The notes under the pieces were generated by a model, which saw only the letters and a program-made list of their open reading frames with translations, was not told the origin of the DNA and did not search any database. 64,000 nt of DNA. It comes from UBA6770 sp965660875 (GTDB taxonomy: Bacteria; Bacteroidota; Bacteroidia; Flavobacteriales_G; Salibacteraceae). Below are positions 36,424 through 44,345 of the stretch, one piece after another (within the stretch, counting starts at the first letter, position 1; each line of letters begins with the position of its first letter). The position numbers were made by a program, and so were the translations under genes. Where the stretch lies: NCBI GenBank assembly GCA_965660875.1, contig CBFIBQ010000010.1:34000-97999 (forward strand). The letters run 5' to 3'.

Positions 36424-36585
36424 GTGAACGGGAAAATTAAAAATCTGCTAACTACGGTTCTAGGTGTTTTAATAATTACACTTACCCTAGCATCCTGTAA
36501 ATCCACCAAAAAAGACTGCGACTGCCCTACATTCGGTGAAAAACAGAAAAAAACTAAAAAAACACGTTATCGTAAACCAAGATGA
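36424..36585 (+). CDS. Small lipoprotein, 53 residues, GTG start
   Basis: Reading from GTG at 36424 gives 53 residues: a KIKN n-region, a hydrophobic stretch TTVLGVLIITLTL, lipobox LASC (Cys25), then CKSTKKDCDCP and a very basic tail (KQKKTKKTRYRKPR). The upstream frame is closed by a stop at 36406, so GTG is the only start. A perfect -7 box lies four bases upstream, and the stop overlaps the SprT ATG (ATGA), both of which support a real, translated gene. Probably an outer-membrane or periplasmic lipoprotein; function unknown. The CDC pair is unusual in such a short protein. Confidence 0.75.
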   Translation: MNGKIKNLLTTVLGVLIITLTLASCKSTKKDCDCPTFGEKQKKTKKTRYRKPR

Positions 36586-37211
36586 TGGACCAATCCAATA
36601 ATAGGGAGTTCAATGAATTAGAACAACATTTACCGGCAGGTATTTCAAGTACAATTTTTGACTACCTCAAAAAAAATAATGTGTTACTCACCATCACACG
36701 AAAACGAAGTACGAAACTAGGCGATTACAGAAAACCTTTCGGTAGGCAAAAGTTTCATAGAATATCCGTTAACGGGAATCTCAACCCATATGCCTTCTTA
36801 ATTACATTGACTCATGAAATTGCTCACCTAGAAGCATTTGAAAGCTACAAAAAGAAAAGAATCGCTCCGCATGGAAAAGAATGGAAGGCCATTTTTGGAG
36901 ATCTGCTGGTGGATTTATTAGATAAGGGTATTTTTCCCGAAGACTTATCTATGGTAGTTAGAAAGCACGCCACCAATCCTACAGCGAGTAGTACAACAGA
37001 TTTAGAATTATCCCAATGCCTCAGAAAATATGATGCAAATAAAGCAACTACACTGAACGAGCTTGAGGAAAGTATGGTATTTAAAATTGGTAAAAAAGTA
37101 TTTAGGAAGGGAAAAAAGCGAAGAACTCGCTTTCTTTGCACCGAGTTAAGTACAAATAAATTGTATGCAGTAAGCGGTTTAGCAGAGGTACAGTATGCTC
37201 AAGAAATATAA
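36582..37211 (+). CDS. SprT-like zinc metalloprotease domain protein
   Basis: Protein of 209 residues of the SprT-like family. The zinc motif THEIAHLEAFE (HExxH) lies near residues 76-86, followed by the family block APHGKEWKAIFG. The region resembles the protease domain of human SPRTN, which removes DNA-protein cross-links; a bacterial role in DNA repair is inference. The C-terminal third is basic and ends in a small beta-rich segment (RTRFLCTELSTNKLYAVSGLAEVQ). Two ATGs occur at 36582 and 36585; the first overlaps the lipoprotein stop. manC follows by eight bases. Confidence 0.84.
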   Translation: MMDQSNNREFNELEQHLPAGISSTIFDYLKKNNVLLTITRKRSTKLGDYRKPFGRQKFHRISVNGNLNPYAFLITLTHEIAHLEAFESYKKKRIAPHGKEWKAIFGDLLVDLLDKGIFPEDLSMVVRKHATNPTASSTTDLELSQCLRKYDANKATTLNELEESMVFKIGKKVFRKGKKRRTRFLCTELSTNKLYAVSGLAEVQYAQEI

Positions 37212-37219
37212 TAAACAGT

Positions 37220-38302
37220 ATGAGTAATAACTATTGCGTAATAATGGCTGGGGGAATCGGGTCTCGCTTTTGGCCGGCTAGCACGGAATCAACCCCAAAA
37301 CAGTTCCTAGATATTCTTGGTACAGGTAAAAGTCTACTTCAGCAAACGGTTGATCGATTTGAGCCTATTGTTGGAATGTCAAATATTTTAATACTCACAA
37401 ATGAGCGTTACCAATCAATGGTTAAAGAGCAGCTTCCAGCCATTTCTAGGGATCAAATAATCTGTGAGCCTGCGCGTAGAAATACCGCTCCTTGTATTCT
37501 TTATGCAGCAATAAAAATTTGGAAACAATCGCCAAAAGCCTCTATTATTGTAAGTCCATCGGATCATATTATTTCTGAAGCAGAAGAATTTGAACGCGCA
37601 ATTAATCTGGGTCTTGAAACGTTAAAAAATCAACCAGAAAACACCATAACACTCGGCATAAAACCCACAAACCCTGCTACCGGATTTGGTTATATAAAAA
37701 AGCAACATATGGTCAGCAACGGTATTTATTCCGTTGAGAAGTTCATAGAAAAACCCAATTTACAAACTGCAACCAAAATGCTTGAAAGTGACACTTACTA
37801 TTGGAATAGCGGCCTTTTTATGTGGAATGTTCAACATTTAAAAAGCCTGTATCAGGAGAATCAGCCGCAGATGCTGAAGCTATTTGAAGATGAACTGGAG
37901 GTTTTTAACACAGAAAATGAAGAGGCGGCAGTAAATAAATTGTATCCGAAATGTGAAAACATATCGGTAGATTATGCCATTCTTGAGCGCGCAAACAATG
38001 TGTTAGTCATTCCTGGTGGGTTTGGCTGGAGTGACTTAGGAGCTTGGAGTTCTTTGAGAGATCATGCTGAGAAAGATAGTAACGGTAATATTGTGATTGG
38101 CAGTGAGCAGACCTTGTTAAAAGAAAGTAGTGATAACATCACCGTTCTATCTAAAAACAAAAAAGTAATTATTGAAGGGCTAGAAAACTATATCGTTGTA
38201 GACACAGATGAAGCGCTACTCATTTGTCCAATCGATAACGAACAAAGCATCAAAAATCACCTTGCCGAGCTTAATACCAAAACAAAAAACGACGAAGGGT
38301 AA
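37220..38302 (+). CDS. Mannose-1-phosphate guanylyltransferase
   Basis: Enzyme of 360 residues making GDP-mannose from mannose-1-phosphate and GTP for surface polysaccharide or LPS. Nucleotide-binding signature MAGGIGSRFWPASTESTPKQFLDI at the N-terminus, PSDHII, FIEKP and the sugar-binding NSGLFMWN, plus SVDYAILERANNVLVIPGGFGWSDLGAW. Short form without the C-terminal phosphomannose isomerase domain. Third gene after the small lipoprotein and sprT. Its TAA lies in the loop of the terminator that follows. Confidence 0.93.
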   Translation: MSNNYCVIMAGGIGSRFWPASTESTPKQFLDILGTGKSLLQQTVDRFEPIVGMSNILILTNERYQSMVKEQLPAISRDQIICEPARRNTAPCILYAAIKIWKQSPKASIIVSPSDHIISEAEEFERAINLGLETLKNQPENTITLGIKPTNPATGFGYIKKQHMVSNGIYSVEKFIEKPNLQTATKMLESDTYYWNSGLFMWNVQHLKSLYQENQPQMLKLFEDELEVFNTENEEAAVNKLYPKCENISVDYAILERANNVLVIPGGFGWSDLGAWSSLRDHAEKDSNGNIVIGSEQTLLKESSDNITVLSKNKKVIIEGLENYIVVDTDEALLICPIDNEQSIKNHLAELNTKTKNDEG

Positions 38303-38319
38303 CTTCGTCGTTTTTTGTT
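38281..38319. terminator. Bidirectional terminator containing a stop codon in its loop
   Basis: Seventeen perfectly paired bases (38281-38297 with 38303-38319; core ACGACGAAG / CTTCGTCGT) around loop GGTAA that includes the guanylyltransferase TAA. A-run and T-run flank the stem, so it can terminate both the plus-strand operon and the convergent fumC. Confidence 0.88.
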
Positions 38320-38341
38320 CAACATTTATTTTGGAGTGCTT

Positions 38342-39736
38342 TTACAAAGAGCCCGTCATTTTTGAAGGGATCACCCATTCGTCAAATTCGCTTTCTGTCA
38401 AAAAACCTAAACTCACGGCTTCTTCTTTTAATGTGGTGCCATTTTCATAGGCCGTCTTAGCTATTTTGGCCGCTTTTTCGTAGCCAATTTTAGTGTTTAA
38501 CGCAGTGACTAACATCAACGAATTATCGAGATTCTTTTGAAGGTTATCGTGGTTTGGAATAATGCCATTTGCACAATTTTCAGTAAAAGAAATACATGCT
38601 TCTCCAATTAGTCGAGCACTTTCAAGAATATTACGAGCCATCATTGGTTTAAAAACGTTCAACTCGTAATGCCCAGATAAGCCACCTACAGAAATTGCAA
38701 CATCATTTCCAACTACTTGAGCGCAAACCATCGTGAGTGCCTCTGCTTGCGTTGGGTTTACTTTTCCGGGCATTATTGAGCTACCTGGTTCATTTGCTGG
38801 AATAATTATTTCACCTATACCCGAACGAGGTCCAGAAGCTAGCATTCGAATATCATTGGCAATTTTCATTAGACTCACTGCAATCTGTTTCAAAGCGCCG
38901 TGAGATTCAACGATAGCATCATGCGCTGCAAGCGCTTCGAATTTATTATTCGCAGTAACAAAAGGTAAGTCGGTAAATTGAGCAATATGCTTTGCCACCA
39001 ATTCAGAATAACCTTTAGGTGTATTGATACCTGTGCCCACAGCAGTACCTCCTAAAGCAAGTTCAGACAAGTGAGTCAAAGTAGATTTTAATGCCTTAAT
39101 TCCATGATTTAGTTGAGCCACATAACCCGAAAATTCTTGACCCAGTGTCAATGGTGTTGCGTCCATAAGGTGTGTTCTTCCTATTTTCACTACATCATTA
39201 AAGTCTTTGGATTTTTTATCCAATGCATCTCTAAGTGTTTCAACTCCTGGGATTGTAGTTTCCACAATCATTTTATAAGCGGCAATGTGCATTGCGGTAG
39301 GGTAGGTATCGTTTGAACTCTGACTTTTATTCACATCATCATTTGGGTGAACAAACTTTTCTTCATCCGACAAGTTTCCTCCATTTAGGACTTGAGCTCG
39401 GTTTGATATAACTTCATTCATATTCATATTAGACTGTGTACCACTACCCGTTTGCCAGACCACAAGCGGAAACTGATCTTCATGTTTACCTTCAACTACT
39501 TCATCGCAAACTGCCGCAATTAAATTGCGTTTTGACTCCTCAAGCACTCCTAACTCACAATTAGTAAACGCGGCTGCTTTTTTTAGAAAAGCAAAGCCCT
39601 CTATTATTTCCTTGGGCATAGTGGCAGCAGGTCCAATTTTAAAATTGTTTCTGGATCGCTCTGTTTGAGCTCCCCAATACTTATCTGCAGGCACCTTTAC
39701 TTCGCCCATTGTGTCTTTTTCAACTCTGTAATTCAT
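38342..39736 (-). CDS. fumC: Class II fumarate hydratase
   Basis: TCA-cycle enzyme of 464 residues that interconverts fumarate and malate; iron-independent type. Family signature GSSIMPGKVNPTQAEA and other conserved blocks (TGSGTQSNMNMNEVISNRA, NDDVNKSQSSNDTYPTAMH, GRTHLMDATPLTLGQEF) are all present at normal length. It has a near-ideal promoter at 39754-39783 and shares the terminator with the opposite operon. Confidence 0.97.
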   Translation of the reverse strand: MNYRVEKDTMGEVKVPADKYWGAQTERSRNNFKIGPAATMPKEIIEGFAFLKKAAAFTNCELGVLEESKRNLIAAVCDEVVEGKHEDQFPLVVWQTGSGTQSNMNMNEVISNRAQVLNGGNLSDEEKFVHPNDDVNKSQSSNDTYPTAMHIAAYKMIVETTIPGVETLRDALDKKSKDFNDVVKIGRTHLMDATPLTLGQEFSGYVAQLNHGIKALKSTLTHLSELALGGTAVGTGINTPKGYSELVAKHIAQFTDLPFVTANNKFEALAAHDAIVESHGALKQIAVSLMKIANDIRMLASGPRSGIGEIIIPANEPGSSIMPGKVNPTQAEALTMVCAQVVGNDVAISVGGLSGHYELNVFKPMMARNILESARLIGEACISFTENCANGIIPNHDNLQKNLDNSLMLVTALNTKIGYEKAAKIAKTAYENGTTLKEEAVSLGFLTESEFDEWVIPSKMTGSL

Positions 39737-39753
39737 AATATTCCGGTTTTTTT

Positions 39754-39783
39754 CAAAATTAGTTTCTAGCTATAAACATCAAA
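39754..39783 (-). promoter_or_regulatory. Consensus promoter of fumC
   Basis: Minus-strand TTTG (39783-39780), 18 bases, then TAATTTTG (39761-39754): exact consensus elements and spacing. The ATG follows 17 bases after the -7 box. Confidence 0.75.
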
Positions 39784-39807
39784 TGCTAATCGGTAAAAAG
39801 TTTTATC

Positions 39808-39815
39808 TAAATTTG
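39808..39815 (+). promoter_or_regulatory. -7 box of the 49-residue membrane protein
   Basis: Perfect TAAATTTG, 22 bases before the ATG at 39838; no good -33 element. Confidence 0.45.
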
Positions 39816-39837
39816 CTTTAATTATATAAAATTCGAT

Positions 39838-39987
39838 ATGGAAGTTTTAGCAGTTTTATTCTTTTTAGTAGTTGCCGGTGGTGCATTTTTCACCCTTTTA
39901 TTCTTAGCATTATTCCTTCCTTATTGGATTACAATGCAGGTAATTGAAGTTCTCACTAACAATCCAAAAAAAACTTTAGAAGCCTAG
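39838..39987 (+). CDS. Small membrane protein, 49 residues
   Basis: ORF from ATG 39838 to TAG 39987. Residues 1-31 are almost wholly hydrophobic (MEVLAVLFFLVVAGGAFFTL then LFLALFLPYW), enough for one long or two short membrane helices, with a short polar tail NNPKKTLEA. A perfect -7 box lies upstream and the gene fits exactly between fumC and the ArsC-like gene, ending one base before the latter's stop. I do not recognise a family. Real gene likely; function unknown. Confidence 0.6.
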   Translation: MEVLAVLFFLVVAGGAFFTLLFLALFLPYWITMQVIEVLTNNPKKTLEA

Positions 39988-39988
39988 T

Positions 39989-40336
39989 TTAAAGCAGGTC
40001 AAGGACCCGCTCTGGTGGACGTCCAATAATTGCTTGCTCCCCTTTAACAACTATGGGTCTCTCTATTAGTTTTGGATACAGCAACATGGCATCTATTAAA
40101 TCTGCGTGGCTCATTTTCTTTTCAGCAAAATTTTGCTTCCAGTCTTTCTCCCCTTTACGAATCAATTCGTCAGGAGATATTCCCAGTTTATTAATTAAGC
40201 CTTCAAGTTCTTCTTTAGTCGGAATTTCTTTTAGGTATTCCTTAACTTTGATGGATAGTTTGTGTTCTTTTAAAATGGCCAATGTTTGGCGACTTTTAGA
40301 ACAACGAGGATTGTGATAAATAGTAATGTTTTCCAT
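39989..40336 (-). CDS. ArsC/Spx-family reductase-like protein
   Basis: Thioredoxin-fold protein of 115 residues. The start at 40336 (MENITIYHNPRCSKSRQTLAIL) gives the standard N-terminus with the active-site Cys in NPRCSKSR; the TTG at 40357 would add seven residues. Conserved blocks VKEYLKEIPTKEEL, LLYPKLIERPIVV and the C-terminal RPPERVLDLL fit arsenate reductase (glutaredoxin-type) and YfgD. It could reduce arsenate or act on another oxyanion or thiol; no other ars genes are nearby. A -7 box TACCTTTG lies at 40355-40362. Confidence 0.88.
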   Translation of the reverse strand: MENITIYHNPRCSKSRQTLAILKEHKLSIKVKEYLKEIPTKEELEGLINKLGISPDELIRKGEKDWKQNFAEKKMSHADLIDAMLLYPKLIERPIVVKGEQAIIGRPPERVLDLL

Positions 40337-40354
40337 GAGTTTTGTATTTAAAAC

Positions 40355-40362
40355 CAAAGGTA
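40355..40362 (-). promoter_or_regulatory. -7 box of the ArsC-like gene
   Basis: Perfect TACCTTTG on the minus strand, 18 bases before the ATG at 40336. This also argues against the upstream TTG start, which the box overlaps. Confidence 0.45.
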
Positions 40363-40382
40363 TTTACAAGAATAAAAGTGAG

Positions 40383-43300
40383 ATGGTTGAACCAAACTTT
40401 TCTTTCCTATTTTTGAATCGAATTGAAGACGTGGATAATACTGCTAATCGAAATAACAACTTACTGAAAATCAGAGGATATTACTGGGTAAGTCTACTTA
40501 CCTTACTATTTGTTTTTAGCGCATTCAATCCCGCGCAGGCTCAATGTAAAAAAACGGCAAGTACCTGTAACCTGAATGCACTCAGAGCAACCTTTACCGC
40601 ACATGGGTTTCAAGAATTGGGTTGTGGAGCAGATAGTTGCAGTATCTTTTTCATTGATCCGACTGCCAGAACAAGCCAAAAATCAGATTCTGTTGCCCAA
40701 AGTTTAGGGGTTAACTTAGCTTCCATTCTTTCTCAGAGAGCAAATGATTCTATCGTCTCATGGGCTAGTGGGCTTGGTTATTCTGGAGGCGTAAGGATTG
40801 GATTTTCAGACAATGCCGCAGAAGGCAGGTTTATTTGGTCAGACGGACAAGATACCACTTATAAAAACTGGAAAGCTGGCAACCCAAATGGCGGGACTTC
40901 TCAAAATTGTGGTGTTCTGCAGTTATCAGGAGCTGACTCGGGCAGATGGTTGGATACGACTTGTACCGCAGTAATGCGTTCTATCGTGAAAGTATCTTTA
41001 TGCATTTCTTTTGATATACCAGACACTAACGTTTGTGCATTGGATTCAGTCAGTTTAATTCCGCTGCCAATACAAGGATCAACACCGTATACATTTAATT
41101 GGTCGCCAGTATCAACGGATAGTGTATTTAAGGTTTCTCCCTCTACAAGTACTCGATACAACCTTACAATTACAGATAGATTTGGTTGCACGGCTACCGA
41201 CACTGCACTTGTACGTGTCGATACCTTACCTATTCCAAATTTTATGGATGATACGGTGTGTATCAGTGACACCATAACTTATGATTTGATGGCAGGGTAT
41301 ACAAAATATTCTTGGAGTAATGGTGACACCACTCAAGCCATTAGAATAACGGCACCAGGACAATACTGGGGTAAAAGAACAAACTCTTTAGGGTGCACTG
41401 CCACTGACACTTTTCAATTAGGAAACCATGCACTACCTACATTTAGCTTAGGAAACGATACCAGTGTTTGTGCCGGTGATACAATAACCTATCGAGCACC
41501 GTTTTCCCATCCTTCATACAGTTATAAATGGCAGGATAATTCTACCGGAACGTCAATAAAGATTACCGGTACTGTTCAAATTGCATTAGAGGTAACAGAC
41601 TCAAACGGCTGCAAATTCACCAATGGGCCGCAAGTTACAAGACGAGCAAAGCCAAATGAAAACATTGGTAATGACACTACAGTATGCGAAGGCGTAGCCA
41701 TTTCATTTACCGGACTTAGTGCGGGAACATTATATGATCGATGGATTATTGATTACAATACTTCCAATCCGGATACAGTAGAGTCATACACTTTTGCTGG
41801 TAACGATACCGTGAATTCATTAGTTTATTATGGAGAAGATGTTAATGGTTGCCCTGCTTTCGATACGATTAACATTTCGCGAGACACTGTGCCCATTATA
41901 AATTTAGGTAACGATACTAGTATTTGCCAAGGCGACTCTATAGTAGTTGATGCTGGAGCGGGAATGCAGTCTTACACTTGGAATGTTGCCCAAAACACAA
42001 GATCCATTACCATAACCAGCGCTAACTCTTACCTCGTATTCGTAAGAGACCAAAACGGCTGTGAAGGTAACGACCGTATCATCGTTGATATAGATACCTT
42101 GCCTGAGTTTGAAATTTTACGAAACGGAATGCCCGGTGATACAAGTATTTGTTTAAACGATTCAGTTCTTCTAACGGTTGACACATTATCCAGTTATGAA
42201 TATTCGTGGAATGGTTCTCCGTATACATTAGGTGACGATTCTAATTGGGTGAGTACCTCAAGTCAAAATATTGTCTCTATTAGGGATACAAATACGTGTC
42301 TATTTAGAGATACTTTAACCGTAACTATTGATACACTTCCCATCGTTGGGTTAAGAGGAGATACAACGATTTGTGATGGCGATAGCATATTACTAAAAGT
42401 AAATGGAGATACGAATTACCTGCACATTTGGGATGGAGTAAACCAGGGGACTTTAGATTCGTTATGGGTATCGAATGCTGCAACTTATGAGATAGAGTTA
42501 ATTGATAGAAATACAACTTGTAGTGAAAGTGATACCGTGCGTATTCAGTTAGACACTATTCCTATATTGAATCTAGGTTCTGACACTACATTTTGTGCGG
42601 GTGATACCATTCAGCTTGACGCGGGATCGAATATGATCAGCTATCAATGGTCAAGTGGAGATACCACACAAACGGTTCAGTATGACTCTGCTGGTTTCTA
42701 CACAGTAAATATTATTGACTCAAATGGCTGTAAATCTAACTCTAGTAAACGGGTATTTATGAGTCAATTGCCAACTCCAAATTTGGGCCCTGACCGAGAG
42801 TTCTGTAAGGGTTCTGCTGTAAATGAAGTACTTAATGTTGGTGGAGGATATGCTTTGTATGAGTGGAGTACTTCAAAAACAGGTACGGACACTACTGCTC
42901 AAAGAGACACTGTAATTGCTCAGGGAAGCTATTCGGTAACGGTAACAGATACCATTGGCTGTAAAGCAGCTGATACGATTGAAATCAACGCAAATTTCTT
43001 ACCCGCAATTGAGTTAGGTCCAGATACATTCTTCTGTGCTGGAGACAAATTTAATTTTCTAATTAGCGCTGGTCCAGGGTATGTAAAATATGAATGGTTT
43101 GACTTTACTAATTTCCCTACCGTTAATCAGCTGCCTACTACAGGTCAGATTTTGCTGGTTTCGGACTCTGCGGCGAACATATTTTGCAGAATAACGGATA
43201 GTAAAGGCTGTACAAATCAAGATACTATTTCCATTAATCGAATTCCTCTACCCGTAGTTGATTTGGGAATTACCGATTTTTATTGTGAAGCAGAACGCGC

Positions 43301-44312
43301 AATATTTCTGGATAGCCTTGAAGCTGACCCAGCAGGAATTTATCGTACGTATGAATGGAACACTGGAGATACTACTGCCACGTATGTAGCGACTGAAGGT
43401 GGAAAATATTCGGTTACCGTAACGGCCAATAATGGCTGTAAAAGCGTTACAGAAAAAGAAATTATAGAAATTCCGCAACCTACCGTGGATTTTACGGGTG
43501 ACACCTTATATTGTGAAGGGTCTCCTGTTATACTAGATGCTTATTCTGATGGTTACTTAAATTATTTTTGGTATAAGGAATATAACGTTGCGGGTATTGA
43601 TGACTCTATCATGAACCCATTATTAGAGCCTGTAGATTCGGGTTGGTACGATACCACCTACAGTAAAATATCTATAGCACAAGAAGGTGACTTTAAGGTT
43701 GTTATTAAATACGGGCAATATCCAGGCTGTGAAGATTCTGTTTTTGCAAGCATAAGAAAAGACATTAATCCGGTAATAAGTTTTGGTATTCAAAATAACG
43801 ATACAACACTTTGCGAGGGCGAATTGCTTGAGCTAAGTCCAAACTTCTCAAAATCTTCTACTGAGCCAAATAGCTTGACATTTGAATGGCAAGATGGAAA
43901 TACAGATAGTTTGTACTATGTGAATGAAACAGGTTTGTATCAATTGATAATGACAAACGATTGTGGTGCTGATATTGTCGATTTAGACGTTTCCTTCGAG
44001 GATTGCAGCAATGTATGGATACCCAATAGTTTTACACCAAACGGTGACGGCGACAATGATCTTTGGGGTATAAAGTCTCTCGAAGGTTTCTTTGAATTTA
44101 GCCTTCAAATTTTTGATAATATGGGCACTATAGTTTGGGAAACTACTCTACCTGAGGTTGAGTGGGACGGCACTAACATTAGTACTGGTGAACCTCAGCC
44201 AATTGGCACATACATATTTAAACTAAATTACAGATCTCAATACGAAGTTATTGAAGGAGTAAACAGTGCAGCGACCAAAGAAGTAACAGGTCAAATTCAT
44301 TTACTGCGCTAG
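40383..44312 (+). CDS. Giant T9SS type B surface protein with C-type-lectin-like domain
   Basis: Secreted protein of about 1309 residues. I start at ATG 40383; an ATG at 40326 would overlap the ArsC-like gene. A hydrophobic signal segment ends FNPAQAQ. Then comes a C-type-lectin-like domain of about 150 residues: RIGFSDNAAEGRFIWSDGQ, NWKAGNPNGG, NCGVLQ and GRWLDTTC match the WIGL, EPN-type and WND...C landmarks. About ten PKD/Ig-like repeats follow, each opening with LGxDTxxCxGD (for example LGNDTSICQGDSI, LGSDTTFCAGDTI) and many with YxWSxGDTTxT. The C-terminus is a type B sorting domain (WIPNSFTPNGDGDNDLW, PIGTYIFKLNY). Likely a glycan-binding surface adhesin. Confidence 0.9.
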   Translation: MVEPNFSFLFLNRIEDVDNTANRNNNLLKIRGYYWVSLLTLLFVFSAFNPAQAQCKKTASTCNLNALRATFTAHGFQELGCGADSCSIFFIDPTARTSQKSDSVAQSLGVNLASILSQRANDSIVSWASGLGYSGGVRIGFSDNAAEGRFIWSDGQDTTYKNWKAGNPNGGTSQNCGVLQLSGADSGRWLDTTCTAVMRSIVKVSLCISFDIPDTNVCALDSVSLIPLPIQGSTPYTFNWSPVSTDSVFKVSPSTSTRYNLTITDRFGCTATDTALVRVDTLPIPNFMDDTVCISDTITYDLMAGYTKYSWSNGDTTQAIRITAPGQYWGKRTNSLGCTATDTFQLGNHALPTFSLGNDTSVCAGDTITYRAPFSHPSYSYKWQDNSTGTSIKITGTVQIALEVTDSNGCKFTNGPQVTRRAKPNENIGNDTTVCEGVAISFTGLSAGTLYDRWIIDYNTSNPDTVESYTFAGNDTVNSLVYYGEDVNGCPAFDTINISRDTVPIINLGNDTSICQGDSIVVDAGAGMQSYTWNVAQNTRSITITSANSYLVFVRDQNGCEGNDRIIVDIDTLPEFEILRNGMPGDTSICLNDSVLLTVDTLSSYEYSWNGSPYTLGDDSNWVSTSSQNIVSIRDTNTCLFRDTLTVTIDTLPIVGLRGDTTICDGDSILLKVNGDTNYLHIWDGVNQGTLDSLWVSNAATYEIELIDRNTTCSESDTVRIQLDTIPILNLGSDTTFCAGDTIQLDAGSNMISYQWSSGDTTQTVQYDSAGFYTVNIIDSNGCKSNSSKRVFMSQLPTPNLGPDREFCKGSAVNEVLNVGGGYALYEWSTSKTGTDTTAQRDTVIAQGSYSVTVTDTIGCKAADTIEINANFLPAIELGPDTFFCAGDKFNFLISAGPGYVKYEWFDFTNFPTVNQLPTTGQILLVSDSAANIFCRITDSKGCTNQDTISINRIPLPVVDLGITDFYCEAERAIFLDSLEADPAGIYRTYEWNTGDTTATYVATEGGKYSVTVTANNGCKSVTEKEIIEIPQPTVDFTGDTLYCEGSPVILDAYSDGYLNYFWYKEYNVAGIDDSIMNPLLEPVDSGWYDTTYSKISIAQEGDFKVVIKYGQYPGCEDSVFASIRKDINPVISFGIQNNDTTLCEGELLELSPNFSKSSTEPNSLTFEWQDGNTDSLYYVNETGLYQLIMTNDCGADIVDLDVSFEDCSNVWIPNSFTPNGDGDNDLWGIKSLEGFFEFSLQIFDNMGTIVWETTLPEVEWDGTNISTGEPQPIGTYIFKLNYRSQYEVIEGVNSAATKEVTGQIHLLR

Positions 44313-44324
44313 TTTATTAAGCTG

Positions 44325-44344
44325 AAAATTGCTGGAAACAGCAA
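44325..44344 (-). terminator. Weak intrinsic terminator after prfB
   Basis: TTGCTG (44329-44334), loop GAAA, CAGCAA (44339-44344). Read on the minus strand the stem is followed by TTTTC. Six-pair stem and short T-run make it modest. Confidence 0.4.
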
Positions 44345-44345
44345 G

